In this document: piece after piece, positions 45,096 through 54,800 of the stretch
How positions within the stretch are numbered: the stretch's first letter is position 1
Layout: each line of letters starts with the position of its first letter
Assembly (NCBI GenBank): GCA_964512225.1
Contig: CAZEKB010000021.1
Span: forward strand, 1-64,000
Direction: 5' to 3'
Origin: CAZEKB01 sp964512225
GTDB lineage: Bacteria; Myxococcota_A; UBA796; UBA9615
DNA: 64,000 nt
Program-made: the position numbers and the translations under genes
Notes under the pieces: model-generated
The model's input: only the letters and a program-made list of their open reading frames with translations
Told to the model about the DNA's origin: nothing
Database searches by the model: none

Positions 45096-47071
45096 CCCGT
45101 CGTACCCCCCTCGTCGCGTTCGCCCTGGTCCTGATCGGCTGCCCGACGGACACCCCTCGGGAGGCATCGGCCACGGTGTCCGCCGCCTTCGACTACGGGG
45201 CCGCGGTCGGCGGCGACGGGACCACGTTCTGGGCCGCGCCCTGGCCCAGCGACGCGAGGCTCGACGACGACGGCACCCCCGACCTCGACGGGTACCCCAA
45301 CCCCGGGGGCTCGGAGCTCTTCGACAAGTACATCGCGTTCGGCGAAAGCGACGCCGGCGGGTTCGGGCTGAGCTCCCCGATCTACTTCGACCTCACCGCC
45401 CCCGCCGCCCTCCCCGAGTGGGACGAAGACGCGGCCGCCTCGTCCCAGGACTGCGCGGGCCCCGTCGTCCTCGTGAACGTGGACCCCGACTCCCCCGACG
45501 TGGGCGTGTGCTGGCCCGTGCAGTGGTTCGTCGTCTCGTCCGAGAGCGCGGACCCGTTCATGGACCCGGACATGGTCGTCGTGCAGCCGGTCTGGGGCTT
45601 CCCCTTGCTCCCGAGCACGACGTACGCGGCCTACCTCGTGGACGTCGAGGCCCACGACGGGTTCGTCGAAGGCCCCGAGGCGCTGCAGGCGGCGCTGGGG
45701 GGCACGTCGTCCGAGCCCTGGGCGGCGATGTACGCTCCCCTCGCCGACCACCTGGCGGGCCGGGAGATCGACCCCCGCTGGGTCGCGTCCGCCACCGTCT
45801 TCACCACCCACGACCCGACCCAGGGCATGGAGATCGCGGCCGCGTTCGTCAACAGCGACCCCGACTACCCGGACTGGATCGGCGACGAGGGCCTCGTGGA
45901 CGTCGACGAGGAGCACGACGAGTACACCTCGGAGTACCGGATGATCACGGGCGCCTACACCGCCCGGAACTTCCAGCGGGGCGAGATCCCCTACGCCACC
46001 GAAGGCGGCGGGCTCGTATTCGAGGACGGGGTGGTCGTGCCCCAGGCGCTCGAGCGCATCCCCTTCGTGATCGGCATGCCCGACGAGCGCTTCGAGCAGC
46101 CCGAGGCGGGCTGGCCGATCGTGCTGCACTCCCACGGCACGGGCGGTGACCAGTGGAGCCACATCGGCGACGGGGGCCCGCTGCAGCCGGGGCTCCAGGC
46201 GTCGCGCCGCGGCTTCATCTCCATGGGCATCCCCCAGCCGATCCACGGCGAGCGGTGGCCCGAGGGCTCCGAGCTCGCGGTGGACCTCAACTCCTTCAAC
46301 TTCTTCAACCCCGAGTCGGGGTCGTCGATGTTCCGGCAGGGCGGCCTCGACCTGCTCGCGCAGGTGCAGTTCGTCCTGCGCTACCTGACCGAGGGCGGCG
46401 ACATCGCGAACGCCGCCCCCGAGCTGCGGGTCGACCCCGACCTCATCTTCTACATGGGCCACTCCCAGGGCGGCCTCACGGGGTCGCTCGCGCTGCCCTT
46501 CGACGAGCACATCAAGGCGTGGGTGCTCAGCGGCGCGGGGGGCGGGCTCCCCATGACGATCATGCTGCGTGAGAACCCGCTGGTGATCCGCGACGTCCTC
46601 GTCACCCAGCTCGGCGACCCGGCGGGCCTCGAGCTCTTCGCGCAGCACCCGGCGGTGGGGCTCGCGGGGTGGCTCGGCGAGCTCACGGACCCCATCGCCT
46701 ACGCGCCGCGCTGGAACCGCCTCGCCACGCGCCCGCCCGCGTCGATCCTGCTGTTCGAGGGCATCCACGACGAGCAGACCCCGGCCCCCACCTCGGAGGC
46801 GCTCGCCGTCGCCGGGGGCCTGCCCGTCGCCCGCCCTTTCCGCGAGCAGACCCCGTTCGCCCTCGAGCTCCGCGGCATCGAGACGCAGCGCATCCCCTAC
46901 TCCGCCAACGACGTGGCGCCCGACGGGACGCCCGTGACGCTCGGGCTCGCCCAGTTCGACGACGACCACTTCACCGTCTTCACCGTGCCCTCGGCGGCCA
47001 TCCTGTGGGCGGACCTGCTCCTGGACTACGCCCGCAACGGCGGCCCCGGCGTGCTCGGGGGCGACCGATGA
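45092..47071 (+). CDS. large alpha/beta-hydrolase lipoprotein
   Basis: A 659-residue exported lipoprotein. The only in-frame start that gives a full signal peptide is a TTG at 45092, with GGGAG six bases upstream and a four-base overlap with the preceding stop. The signal ends VLIGC (Cys17). The N-terminal half resembles the virulence/lipase-like surface proteins of deltaproteobacteria with a beta-rich region. The C-terminal alpha/beta hydrolase has WPIVLHSHGTGGD (oxyanion region), the nucleophile elbow YMGHSQGG with Ser near 457, and a His in DDDHFTVF near the end. An extracellular esterase or lipase is likely. Confidence 0.8.
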   Translation: MTRRTPLVAFALVLIGCPTDTPREASATVSAAFDYGAAVGGDGTTFWAAPWPSDARLDDDGTPDLDGYPNPGGSELFDKYIAFGESDAGGFGLSSPIYFDLTAPAALPEWDEDAAASSQDCAGPVVLVNVDPDSPDVGVCWPVQWFVVSSESADPFMDPDMVVVQPVWGFPLLPSTTYAAYLVDVEAHDGFVEGPEALQAALGGTSSEPWAAMYAPLADHLAGREIDPRWVASATVFTTHDPTQGMEIAAAFVNSDPDYPDWIGDEGLVDVDEEHDEYTSEYRMITGAYTARNFQRGEIPYATEGGGLVFEDGVVVPQALERIPFVIGMPDERFEQPEAGWPIVLHSHGTGGDQWSHIGDGGPLQPGLQASRRGFISMGIPQPIHGERWPEGSELAVDLNSFNFFNPESGSSMFRQGGLDLLAQVQFVLRYLTEGGDIANAAPELRVDPDLIFYMGHSQGGLTGSLALPFDEHIKAWVLSGAGGGLPMTIMLRENPLVIRDVLVTQLGDPAGLELFAQHPAVGLAGWLGELTDPIAYAPRWNRLATRPPASILLFEGIHDEQTPAPTSEALAVAGGLPVARPFREQTPFALELRGIETQRIPYSANDVAPDGTPVTLGLAQFDDDHFTVFTVPSAAILWADLLLDYARNGGPGVLGGDR

Positions 47072-47331
47072 CCGACGTCGACGTCGACGCCCTCAGCTTC
47101 GAGGACGCGCTCGCCAAGCTCGACGGCATCGTGGCCGTCCTCGAGCGCGGCGACGTGCCCCTCGAGGAGTCGATCGCCCAGTTCGAGCTGGGGATGAAGC
47201 TGGCCCGTCGCTGCGAGGACCGCCTGGGCGAGTCCGAGCGCAAGGTCGCCGTCCTCCTCCAGGAGGGCCCGAAGCTCGTCCAGGTCGATCTCGAGACCGG
47301 CCGCCCGATCGACCGGCACGGCGACGAGTGA
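47068..47331 (+). CDS. xseB: exodeoxyribonuclease VII small subunit
   Basis: An 87-residue XseB protein. The conserved core is LSFEDALAKLDGIVAVLERG, VPLEESIAQFELGMKLARRC and ESERKVAVLL, forming the small helical hairpin that binds the XseA large subunit. Exonuclease VII degrades single-stranded DNA to oligonucleotides in repair. xseA is not in this window. The ATG overlaps the hydrolase stop codon by four bases, and its own stop overlaps the ispA start by four, so it is inside a coupled operon. The C-terminal tail (QEGPKLVQVDLETGRP) is longer than usual. Confidence 0.93.
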   Translation: MTDVDVDALSFEDALAKLDGIVAVLERGDVPLEESIAQFELGMKLARRCEDRLGESERKVAVLLQEGPKLVQVDLETGRPIDRHGDE

Positions 47332-48227
47332 CCGAGCCCGTCTCCCCCGTCGACCTCGCGGAGGTCCTCGGCGTCTATCGCCGCATGATGGACGCGCAGC
47401 TGGGCGTCCTGCTCACCGACGCGCGCTGCACGCCCGTCCTGCACGACGCGATGCGCTGGGTGCTCCTGGGAGGGGGCAAGCGGATGCGCCCCGCCGTCTG
47501 CTTCTCGGCGTACCACACGGTCTCGGGCAGGCCCGCGGCCGGGGCCATGGCCGCCGCCTGCGCCGTGGAGCTGGTGCACACCTACAGCCTCGTGCACGAC
47601 GACCTCCCCGCCATGGACGACGACTCCGAGCGGCGCGGCCGGGCCACCGTCCACGTGAAGTGGGACGAAGCCACGGCGATCCTCTCGGGCGACGCGCTGC
47701 TCACCGAGGCGTTCCGCATCCTCGCGGACCCGGGCTCCTGGTCCGACCCGGTGCCTCCCCGGGCCGTGCTGCGCGTGATCCAGGCCCTCGGCCACGCCGC
47801 CGGGCGGCACGGGATGGTCGGCGGCCAGGTCATCGACATGGGGATCGAGGACCGCGACGACACGGTGGAGGGGCTGATCCACCTGCACGCCCGCAAGACC
47901 GGGGAGCTGTTCCGATTCTCGGCCTTCGCGGGCGCCGTGCTGGGCGGAGCCGACGACGCCGCGTGCGACGCCATGGCGACGTTCGGCGAGCTGCTGGGCC
48001 TGGCCTTCCAGGTCGCCGACGACGTGCTCGACCTCTACGAAGACCGCGAAGCGGGCGGACGGGACGAGGCCGAGACCCCGTCGTTCCCGGCCCTCATCGG
48101 CGAAGCGGCGAGCCGCGCGAAGGCGGTCGAACTCTCCGACCAGGCGATCGCCGCCCTCTCCCCGTTCGGCGACCGCGCGGCCGTGCTCCGCGCCCTCGCC
48201 CGGTACGCCGTGGAGCGCGACCACTGA
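47328..48227 (+). CDS. ispA: polyprenyl (farnesyl) diphosphate synthase
   Basis: A 299-residue trans-isoprenyl diphosphate synthase. The two aspartate-rich motifs that bind Mg2+-diphosphate are LVHDDLPAMDDD (near 88-99) and FQVADDVLD (near 225). GGGKRMRPAV near the front is the allylic-substrate site. The spacing of the first motif, DDxxxxD, is that of type-II FPP synthases, so condensation of IPP with DMAPP/GPP to farnesyl diphosphate is the likely reaction. The xseB-ispA-tlyA order is widespread; dxs, often next in line, is absent here. It begins four bases before the xseB stop. Confidence 0.93.
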   Translation: MTEPVSPVDLAEVLGVYRRMMDAQLGVLLTDARCTPVLHDAMRWVLLGGGKRMRPAVCFSAYHTVSGRPAAGAMAAACAVELVHTYSLVHDDLPAMDDDSERRGRATVHVKWDEATAILSGDALLTEAFRILADPGSWSDPVPPRAVLRVIQALGHAAGRHGMVGGQVIDMGIEDRDDTVEGLIHLHARKTGELFRFSAFAGAVLGGADDAACDAMATFGELLGLAFQVADDVLDLYEDREAGGRDEAETPSFPALIGEAASRAKAVELSDQAIAALSPFGDRAAVLRALARYAVERDH

Positions 48228-48234
48228 TCGCGCC

Positions 48235-48987
48235 ATGAAGGTCCGCAAGCAACGGTTGGACGTATTGGTCGTGGAGCGCGGCCTCGCGGCCTCCCGCGAT
48301 CGGGCGCAGCGCCTGATCCTCGCGGGGCGGGTGCTGGTGGACGACGTCGTGGTCGACAAGGCCGGGACGAGGATCGCGGAGGACCGAGCCGTCCGCGTGC
48401 GCGGCCGCGATCACCCCTACGTGGGGCGCGGGGGCCTGAAGATGGAGGGCGCGCTCGACGACCTCGGCGTCGACCCGACGGGCCTCGCCTGCCTCGACGT
48501 CGGGGCCTCCACCGGCGGCTTCACGGACTGCCTGCTGCAGCGCGGCGCCGCGCGGGTGGTGGCGGTGGACGTGGGGACCAACCAACTCGCGCACAAGTTG
48601 CGCGTCGACCCCCGCGTGGCCGTGCACGAGCAGACCGACATCCGCGCCGTGACGCCCGCGCTCCTGGGCGGGCCCGTGGACCTCGCGGTCGTGGACGCGT
48701 CCTTCATCAGCCTCCGCCTGGTCCTGCCCTCCCTGGGAGCACTGCTCCGGCCCGGCGGCCGCGTCCTCGCCCTGGTGAAGCCCCAGTTCGAGGTGGGCCG
48801 GGACCGCGTCGGGCGAGGGGGGGTGGTCACCGACGAAGACGATCGGCAGGCGGCCGTCCAAGCCGTGATCGAGGTTGCCCGGACGCTGGGATTCGAGCAC
48901 CTGGGTCGCGCCGAGAGTCGCATCGCGGGGGCCAGGAAGGGCAATCGAGAAGTCTTCGTGCTGTTTCGAACCGCCGATCGTTGCTAG
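48235..48987 (+). CDS. tlyA: TlyA-family rRNA 2'-O-methyltransferase
   Basis: A 250-residue TlyA protein. Residues 1-62 form an S4 RNA-binding domain (RLDVLVVERGLAASRDRAQR, then LILAGRVLVDD). The rest is an FtsJ/RrmJ-type methyltransferase: GRGGLKMEGAL, the SAM motif CLDVGASTGGFTDCLLQ, VAVDVGTNQLA, VDASFISL and ALVKPQFE. TlyA methylates the 2'-hydroxyl of cytidines in 16S/23S rRNA and its loss gives capreomycin resistance in mycobacteria; the hemolysin name is historical. It begins seven bases after ispA and closes the operon. Confidence 0.93.
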   Translation: MKVRKQRLDVLVVERGLAASRDRAQRLILAGRVLVDDVVVDKAGTRIAEDRAVRVRGRDHPYVGRGGLKMEGALDDLGVDPTGLACLDVGASTGGFTDCLLQRGAARVVAVDVGTNQLAHKLRVDPRVAVHEQTDIRAVTPALLGGPVDLAVVDASFISLRLVLPSLGALLRPGGRVLALVKPQFEVGRDRVGRGGVVTDEDDRQAAVQAVIEVARTLGFEHLGRAESRIAGARKGNREVFVLFRTADRC

Positions 48988-49024
48988 GTTTGCGCGACCT
49001 CGGCGACTCTCGGAGGCCCGAACC

Positions 49025-49798
49025 ATGCGCATCGTCCTCGTTTCCGTCCTCTCGATCCCCATCGCGCTCGCGTCCATCGCTTGCCAGGGGGACGCGTACG
49101 TCCGCTCCACGGACTCCATCGAGACCTTCTCGGAGTTCGACGAGGCGAGCCTCATCGTCACCAGCCCCGCGCCCGCGTCCGTGAACTACACGGAGCTCGG
49201 GCTGTCGCTCGCCGGACAGGTGGTCGACGCCGACGGCGAGCCCATGGAGTTCACGGACATCACCTGGACGTTCGAGGGCGACGAGGATCCGACCTTCGTG
49301 GGTACGGAGACGGTGCTCGACCTCGACTACGGCTTCTACGACCTGGTCGTGAACGCCGACCTGCCCAACGGCTCGCGGCTCCAGACGAACCTCCCCGCCA
49401 TCCGCATGCAGGGCGAGCGCACCGGCATCTACGCCGGGAACCTCGAGCTGTCCGCGGCCCTGGAGTTCCAGGGCATGCCCGTGAACACGGGCTGCGTGGG
49501 CGGCATGACCTTCACCGTGGGCATGGACGGCGAGACGATCGAAGGGGACGGCGGATGCTCGATGATCCTCGTGATCATGGACCCGATCGACGTGGCCTAC
49601 TCCCTCGGCGGCGAGGTCGACGGGGCGGACGCCGCCGGCGACATCGGCCTCGACCTGGGCTTCTTCGACCTCCCGGTCGGGTGGGACGGCGGCTTCGAGG
49701 GCGAGGCCTTCACGGCCGACTTCTCGGGCAGCGCGATCCTCTTCGACTTCGAGGGGCTGATCAACGCGACCCGCATCACGGACCTCGTCGACGAGTAG
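49025..49798 (+). CDS. lipoprotein, unknown
   Basis: A 257-residue lipoprotein with signal MRIVLVSVLSIPIALASIAC (Cys20). The mature part is acidic and beta-rich: NYTELGLSLAGQVVDADGEP reads like one Ig-like or carboxypeptidase-regulatory strand set, and the later half has repeated GF/GD turns and two cysteines (GCVGGM, GGCSM). No family is recognised. It is transcribed in the same direction as tlyA, with a 37-bp gap, and ends 28 bp before the GGDEF-EAL gene. Confidence 0.75.
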   Translation: MRIVLVSVLSIPIALASIACQGDAYVRSTDSIETFSEFDEASLIVTSPAPASVNYTELGLSLAGQVVDADGEPMEFTDITWTFEGDEDPTFVGTETVLDLDYGFYDLVVNADLPNGSRLQTNLPAIRMQGERTGIYAGNLELSAALEFQGMPVNTGCVGGMTFTVGMDGETIEGDGGCSMILVIMDPIDVAYSLGGEVDGADAAGDIGLDLGFFDLPVGWDGGFEGEAFTADFSGSAILFDFEGLINATRITDLVDE

Positions 49799-49826
49799 CC
49801 GAACCACCGACTCGAACGGTCCCCCG

Positions 49827-51878
49827 ATGACGGCCGGAGCCGCGCCTCCTCTACCTCCAGCGCGGGAAGAGTCTCAGGACGAGCTCGTCACCAGTCCGCT
49901 GGACTCGGTGGCGCCGGAGCAGACCCTCGTCGCCGAGCCGATGCCGCACCTGTCCGATCGGGGCCGGCGGCAGGCTCGCGTCCTCGGCCTCGCGACCGTC
50001 GTCCTGGGCACGATCGGCGGGGCCTACGCGCTGCAGTGGATGCTCATGGGGGCGCCCGAGGTGTCGGCGCTGCTGCTCGTCGCCGTCGTGCTCGCCGTGT
50101 GGAACCTGCGCGCGATGCCCAGGCACGGGCGCCCGCTCCTGGCCGGGCACCTCGCCACGGCGATCCTGGTCCTGTGCCTCGGCGTGACCTCCTGGTACGC
50201 AGGCGGCTTCTCCGATCCGGCGCTGGCGTGGATGGCGGTCGTCCCCGTGACGGCCGCCGTGCTCACCAACCTCATCGGCATGGTGGGGTGGTCGATCGCG
50301 ACCATCGCCATCGTCGTGCTCCTGTGGCTCGCGCCGACCTTCGGGTGGGCGACCCCGGCCGTCGTCCCCGAGAGCGTCCGCCCGGCGTTCGACCTGTCGA
50401 ACCGGGTGATGTCGCTCTTCGCCCTCTCCGTGCTGGCCGGGGCGCTGCTGCAGGTCGAAGAGACGATCTCGGCGACGCTGCGTCGCACCAACCGCCGGCT
50501 CGAGCGCCGCACCTCGCAGCTCCAGTCGTTGGCTTGGGCGGACAGCCTGACGGGCCTGCCGAACCGGGCCAGCTGCCGGCGACAGATCGTCCGCGAGGTG
50601 CTCGCCGCGAGCCGCCACCAGCGTCGCCTCGCCCTGCTCTTCATCGACCTCGACGGCTTCAAGCAGATCAACGACACCCTCGGGCACGACGTGGGCGACG
50701 GCCTCCTGAAGCGCGTCGCGACCCGCCTCGCCGAGGCGCTCCGGGGGGACGATCTGGTGGGTCGCGGGCTCGTGGCGCTCGCCCCCGGCGCCGCGACCTT
50801 CACGGGGCGCAAGGACGGAGAGAACCCGACGGCCGGGTTCGAGCCCATCGGGCGCCTCGGAGGGGACGAGTTCACCGTCCTGCTCACCAACGTGTCCGAC
50901 GCCACGGACGTCGAGCGGGTGTGCCGCCGGGTGCAGGACTCGCTGTCGACGCCGTTCAAGGTCAGGGGCCACGAGCTGTTCACGGCCGCGTCCATGGGCA
51001 TCGCGCTGTACCCGGACGACGGCGAAGACGTCGACAGCCTGCTGCGCAACGCCGACGCCGCGATGTACGAGGCCAAGCGCCTCGGGCGCGGACGCTGGGA
51101 GTACTACTCGAGCGCGCTCAGCGACGTCGGTCGGCGACGGCTCGCGGTGGAGCGACGGCTGCGCAAGGCGGTGGAGCGCAACGACATCTCGATCGCGTGG
51201 CAGCCGATCTGCGGCACGGCGGACTCGTCGCTCGTCGCGGTGGAGGCCCTGGCGCGGTGGACGGACGAGGAGCTGGGCGAGGTCTCGCCCGAGGAGTTCA
51301 TCGCCGTCGCCGAAGACTCGGGCCTCATCGACGCGCTGGGCAGCCACCTGACGGCGAGGTCGACGTCCGAGTTCGCGCACCTGCGAGCGCTCTACCCCGA
51401 CCTGCGCCTCGCCCTGAACGTCTCCGCCCTGCAGCTCGAGGCGTCGGGCTTCATCGAGGACCTCTTCCGCCACCTCTCCACCGCGCGGGTCCCCGCCGAG
51501 ACGGTGGACATCGAGGTCACCGAGACCGTCCTGCTGCGCGATCCCGGCCCGGCGCGCGACGTCCTCACCCGGCTGCGGGGGCGGGGAGTACGCATCGTCC
51601 TGGACGACTTCGGGATCGGCTACAGCTCGCTCGACCGCCTCCGCCGCGTGCCCATCGACGTGCTCAAGATCGACCGCAGCTTCATCGCCGACTGCGACCG
51701 CAGCCCCCGGGATCGCGCCCTCGCGCGGGGGATCATCCAGCTCGCGCACGGGCTGGAGCTCGAGGTGGTCGCCGAGGGCGTGGAGTCGGAGGCCCAGCGC
51801 GCGTTCCTGACGGACGCGGGCTGCAACTCGCTGCAGGGCTTCCTGATCGGTCCGCCCGTGCCGTGGGAGTCGATTTGA
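49827..51878 (+). CDS. membrane GGDEF-EAL c-di-GMP enzyme
   Basis: A 683-residue protein. Residues about 45-210 hold five or six transmembrane helices resembling a MASE-type sensor. The GGDEF domain starts SLTGLPNRASCRRQI, has IDLDGFKQINDTLGHDVGD, and the active-site RLGGDEFTVLL near 345; an insertion of about 28 residues precedes it. The EAL domain has VEALARW near 472, EFIAVAEDSGLI, ALNVSALQLE, DIEVTETVLLRD and LDDFGIGYSSL. Both halves keep their active-site motifs, so synthesis and breakdown of c-di-GMP are both possible. Its stop codon overlaps the TTG start of the next kinase. Confidence 0.93.
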   Translation: MTAGAAPPLPPAREESQDELVTSPLDSVAPEQTLVAEPMPHLSDRGRRQARVLGLATVVLGTIGGAYALQWMLMGAPEVSALLLVAVVLAVWNLRAMPRHGRPLLAGHLATAILVLCLGVTSWYAGGFSDPALAWMAVVPVTAAVLTNLIGMVGWSIATIAIVVLLWLAPTFGWATPAVVPESVRPAFDLSNRVMSLFALSVLAGALLQVEETISATLRRTNRRLERRTSQLQSLAWADSLTGLPNRASCRRQIVREVLAASRHQRRLALLFIDLDGFKQINDTLGHDVGDGLLKRVATRLAEALRGDDLVGRGLVALAPGAATFTGRKDGENPTAGFEPIGRLGGDEFTVLLTNVSDATDVERVCRRVQDSLSTPFKVRGHELFTAASMGIALYPDDGEDVDSLLRNADAAMYEAKRLGRGRWEYYSSALSDVGRRRLAVERRLRKAVERNDISIAWQPICGTADSSLVAVEALARWTDEELGEVSPEEFIAVAEDSGLIDALGSHLTARSTSEFAHLRALYPDLRLALNVSALQLEASGFIEDLFRHLSTARVPAETVDIEVTETVLLRDPGPARDVLTRLRGRGVRIVLDDFGIGYSSLDRLRRVPIDVLKIDRSFIADCDRSPRDRALARGIIQLAHGLELEVVAEGVESEAQRAFLTDAGCNSLQGFLIGPPVPWESI

Positions 51879-54800
51879 CGCCTCCCGTGGTCCTCCCCGA
51901 GAGGTACTCCGCGGACCTGCGGATCATCGGGCGAGGGGGGTTCGGGACCGTGTACCGAACGGTCGACGTCGAGCTCGGCTGCAGCGTGGCCGTCAAGGTC
52001 CCGTTCCGAGGCGCGGACCACAGCCTCGCCCAGGAGGTGATGCAGGAGCTGCACGCCGGGGCTCGGCTGCGCCACCCGAACATCGTCCAGGTGCTCGACG
52101 CGGGGACCGACCCGGAGGGCCGCCCGTACCTCGTGATGGAGTACGCCGGGGACGGCTCGTTCCGCTCGCTGGTGGACACGCCGCCCTCCTGGTCCGAGGT
52201 GCTCCCCCTGCTCGACGCCCTGCTCGCCGCGCTCGGCCACGCGCACACGCGGGGGCTCGTCCACCGGGACATCAAGGCGCAGAACGTGCTCTTCACCCGC
52301 GAGGACGGCCGCCTCGTGCCCAAGCTCGCGGACTTCGGGCTCGCCAAGATCGCCTCCGGCCGCGGCGAGTTCGCCTCCACCCGAGTCGCCGCGGGGACGC
52401 TGCTCTACATGGCCCCGGAGATCTTCAGCGAGGGGCTCGCGGGCGTTCACCCGGTCGCGGATCTCTACGCGTTCGGCGTGCTGCTCTACCTCCTCGTGGC
52501 CGGGTACCCGCCCTGGGAGGGCAACGACTGGGACCTGGTCGACCGGAAGCTGTCGGAGCCCCGCATCGAGCTGGTCCATCGCGTCGGCTTCGACGCCCCG
52601 GACGGGGTCGACGCGATCGTGGACCGGCTCCTCGACCCGGTGCCCGCCCGACGCCATCCCCTCGCGGCGGACGTGCGCCGCGCCCTCGCCGAGGCGAGCG
52701 GGACGCCGTCGCCCCTCCTCCGCCCCCCCGCCGCCGCCGAGCACTTCCCCGCGACCCTCGCGACCGCCGTGGTCCGCGTCCCCGCGATCGTGAGCCGCGA
52801 CACCGAGCGGCGCGGCCTGACGGACGCCGCCGAGCGCGCCGCGGCGGGGCCCGTCTCCGTGGTGGTGGACGGGGCCCCCGGCGCGGGGAAGTCTCGGCTC
52901 TGCTCGGGGCTCGCGGCGACCCTGGAGGAGCAGGGCCGGGCCCGCAGCCTCAAGATCCGGATGGACGGCGAGTTCAGCCCCTGGGACGCCGTGGCCGCGG
53001 GGCTCCGGTCGCTGCTCGGGCTCGGGAGGCTGACGGGCGACAAGCTCCGCGCGCGGCTGGAGGCCGTGCCCGCGGCCTACGGAGAGGAGGCCCCGGACGT
53101 CGTCGCGGGCCTGCGCGAGCTGCTGGACCCGGACGCCGCGGCCTCGCAGGTGGGTCCCACCCGCCTCGCGGCCTCGCGCGTCGGGGTGGTGGATCGGCTC
53201 CTGCGCCTCGAGGCGAGGCGGGGGCTGGTGGTCGTCTACGTCGAAGAGAACCGCGAGACGCCGGGGGCCCGAGCGCTGGTCGAGGGCCTCCACCAAGCCG
53301 CGAGCGCCGAGCCCACGCCGCGGCTCCTGCTCTACGAACGGGCTGCGGGAGGCGACGCCCCCGAGCTCCCCGGCTTCGAGCAGCTGACCGTCGGCCCCCT
53401 GCCCGACGACGCCTGCCGCGCGATCCTCACGGACCTCCTGCCCGACGGCGTCGCGGACGCCGGGCTCGTCGACCGCCTGGGAGGCAACCCCGGGCGCGCC
53501 GTGGAGGCCGCGCGCCTCGCCGCCGGGCGCGCGCGGCCGGGCGGCGAGGACGCACCCCGGCTCGCCCTCGACGGCCCCGGCCTGCTCGACGTAGCGGAGG
53601 TCGCGGGCGCTCGCCTGACGGCCTTCGTCGAGGACGCCGCCCCGCGTCGCGCGATGCTCGCCTCGCTCGCGCTCGCGCCCCGTCCCTGTCCCCGGGGACT
53701 GCTGGCGGCGATCGTCACGGACGACGACGTGATGAGCGCGCTCGGCGAGGCCCGGGCCGCGGGGCTCGTGCGGATCACGCCCCAGGCGGAGGTGGACTTC
53801 GCCACCGGGGCGCTCGCCGAGGCGGCGGCCACGCTCGCGCGAGCGCGGGAGGACCACGTCCGGCTCGCGGGGCGCGTGGCCGACGCCCTGCTGGAGATGC
53901 CCGAGCCGGCTCCGCCCCGCTACGGACTCCACGCGGCCGAGCTCTGCGCCGCGGCGGGGCGGCACGAGGAGGCGCGCGAGCTCGCCGCCGAGGTCGCCCG
54001 GCGCCTCGTGGATCGGGACGTGCTCGGCGCCCGGAGGGCCTGGGCGGTCGCCGAGCAGGCCTCTCGCGACCTCGGAGCCGACGACGACGACCCGGCCTTC
54101 GTGGAGGTTCGGCTGGGGCGCGCCCGCGTGGCCCGCGCCACGGGCGAGGTCGCGGAGGCCGAGCGCCTGCTGGAGGGGCTGCGAACCGAGGACGTCGCGG
54201 CCGCCCAGCGCGGCCCGCTGCTCGAGCTCGAGGCGTCGGTCGCGGTCCTCCAGGGCGGCCACGAGCACGCGATCCGGGCGGCTCGGGACGGCCGCGCCGA
54301 GTTCGAGCGCGAGGGGGATCGGGCCGGGACCGCGCGCACGGCGCTGCTCGAAGGGGAGGCCCTCTACCGAGCGGGCCGCAACGACGACGCGATCGAGGCG
54401 TTCGACCGGGCCCGGCGCCTCGCGAAGGAGGCCGGGGCCGACCGCGAGGAGCTGCACGCGCTGTGGCGACTCGCCCGCTGTCGCCGCCTGGCCGGGGCGA
54501 CCGAGACGGCCCGCCGAGAGTTCCACGAGGCGCTGTCGATCTCCGAGCTCCTGGGCACGACCGTCACCGAAGCCACGATCCGGCGCGAGCTCGGCAACCT
54601 CGACCTCGTCGCGGGACGGCTCGACGACGCCGCTCAGCAGTACAGTCGCGCGATCGAGCGGCTCGACGCGGGCGGCTTCCGGGGCCAGGCGGCGACGACC
54701 CGGATCTCCCTCGGCGAGCTCGCCCGCTCCCGGGGCGACCTCCCGGGCGCGCGGGAGCAGTACGCGGCCGCGCTCACCGTCACGCAGGCCTACGGACTGT

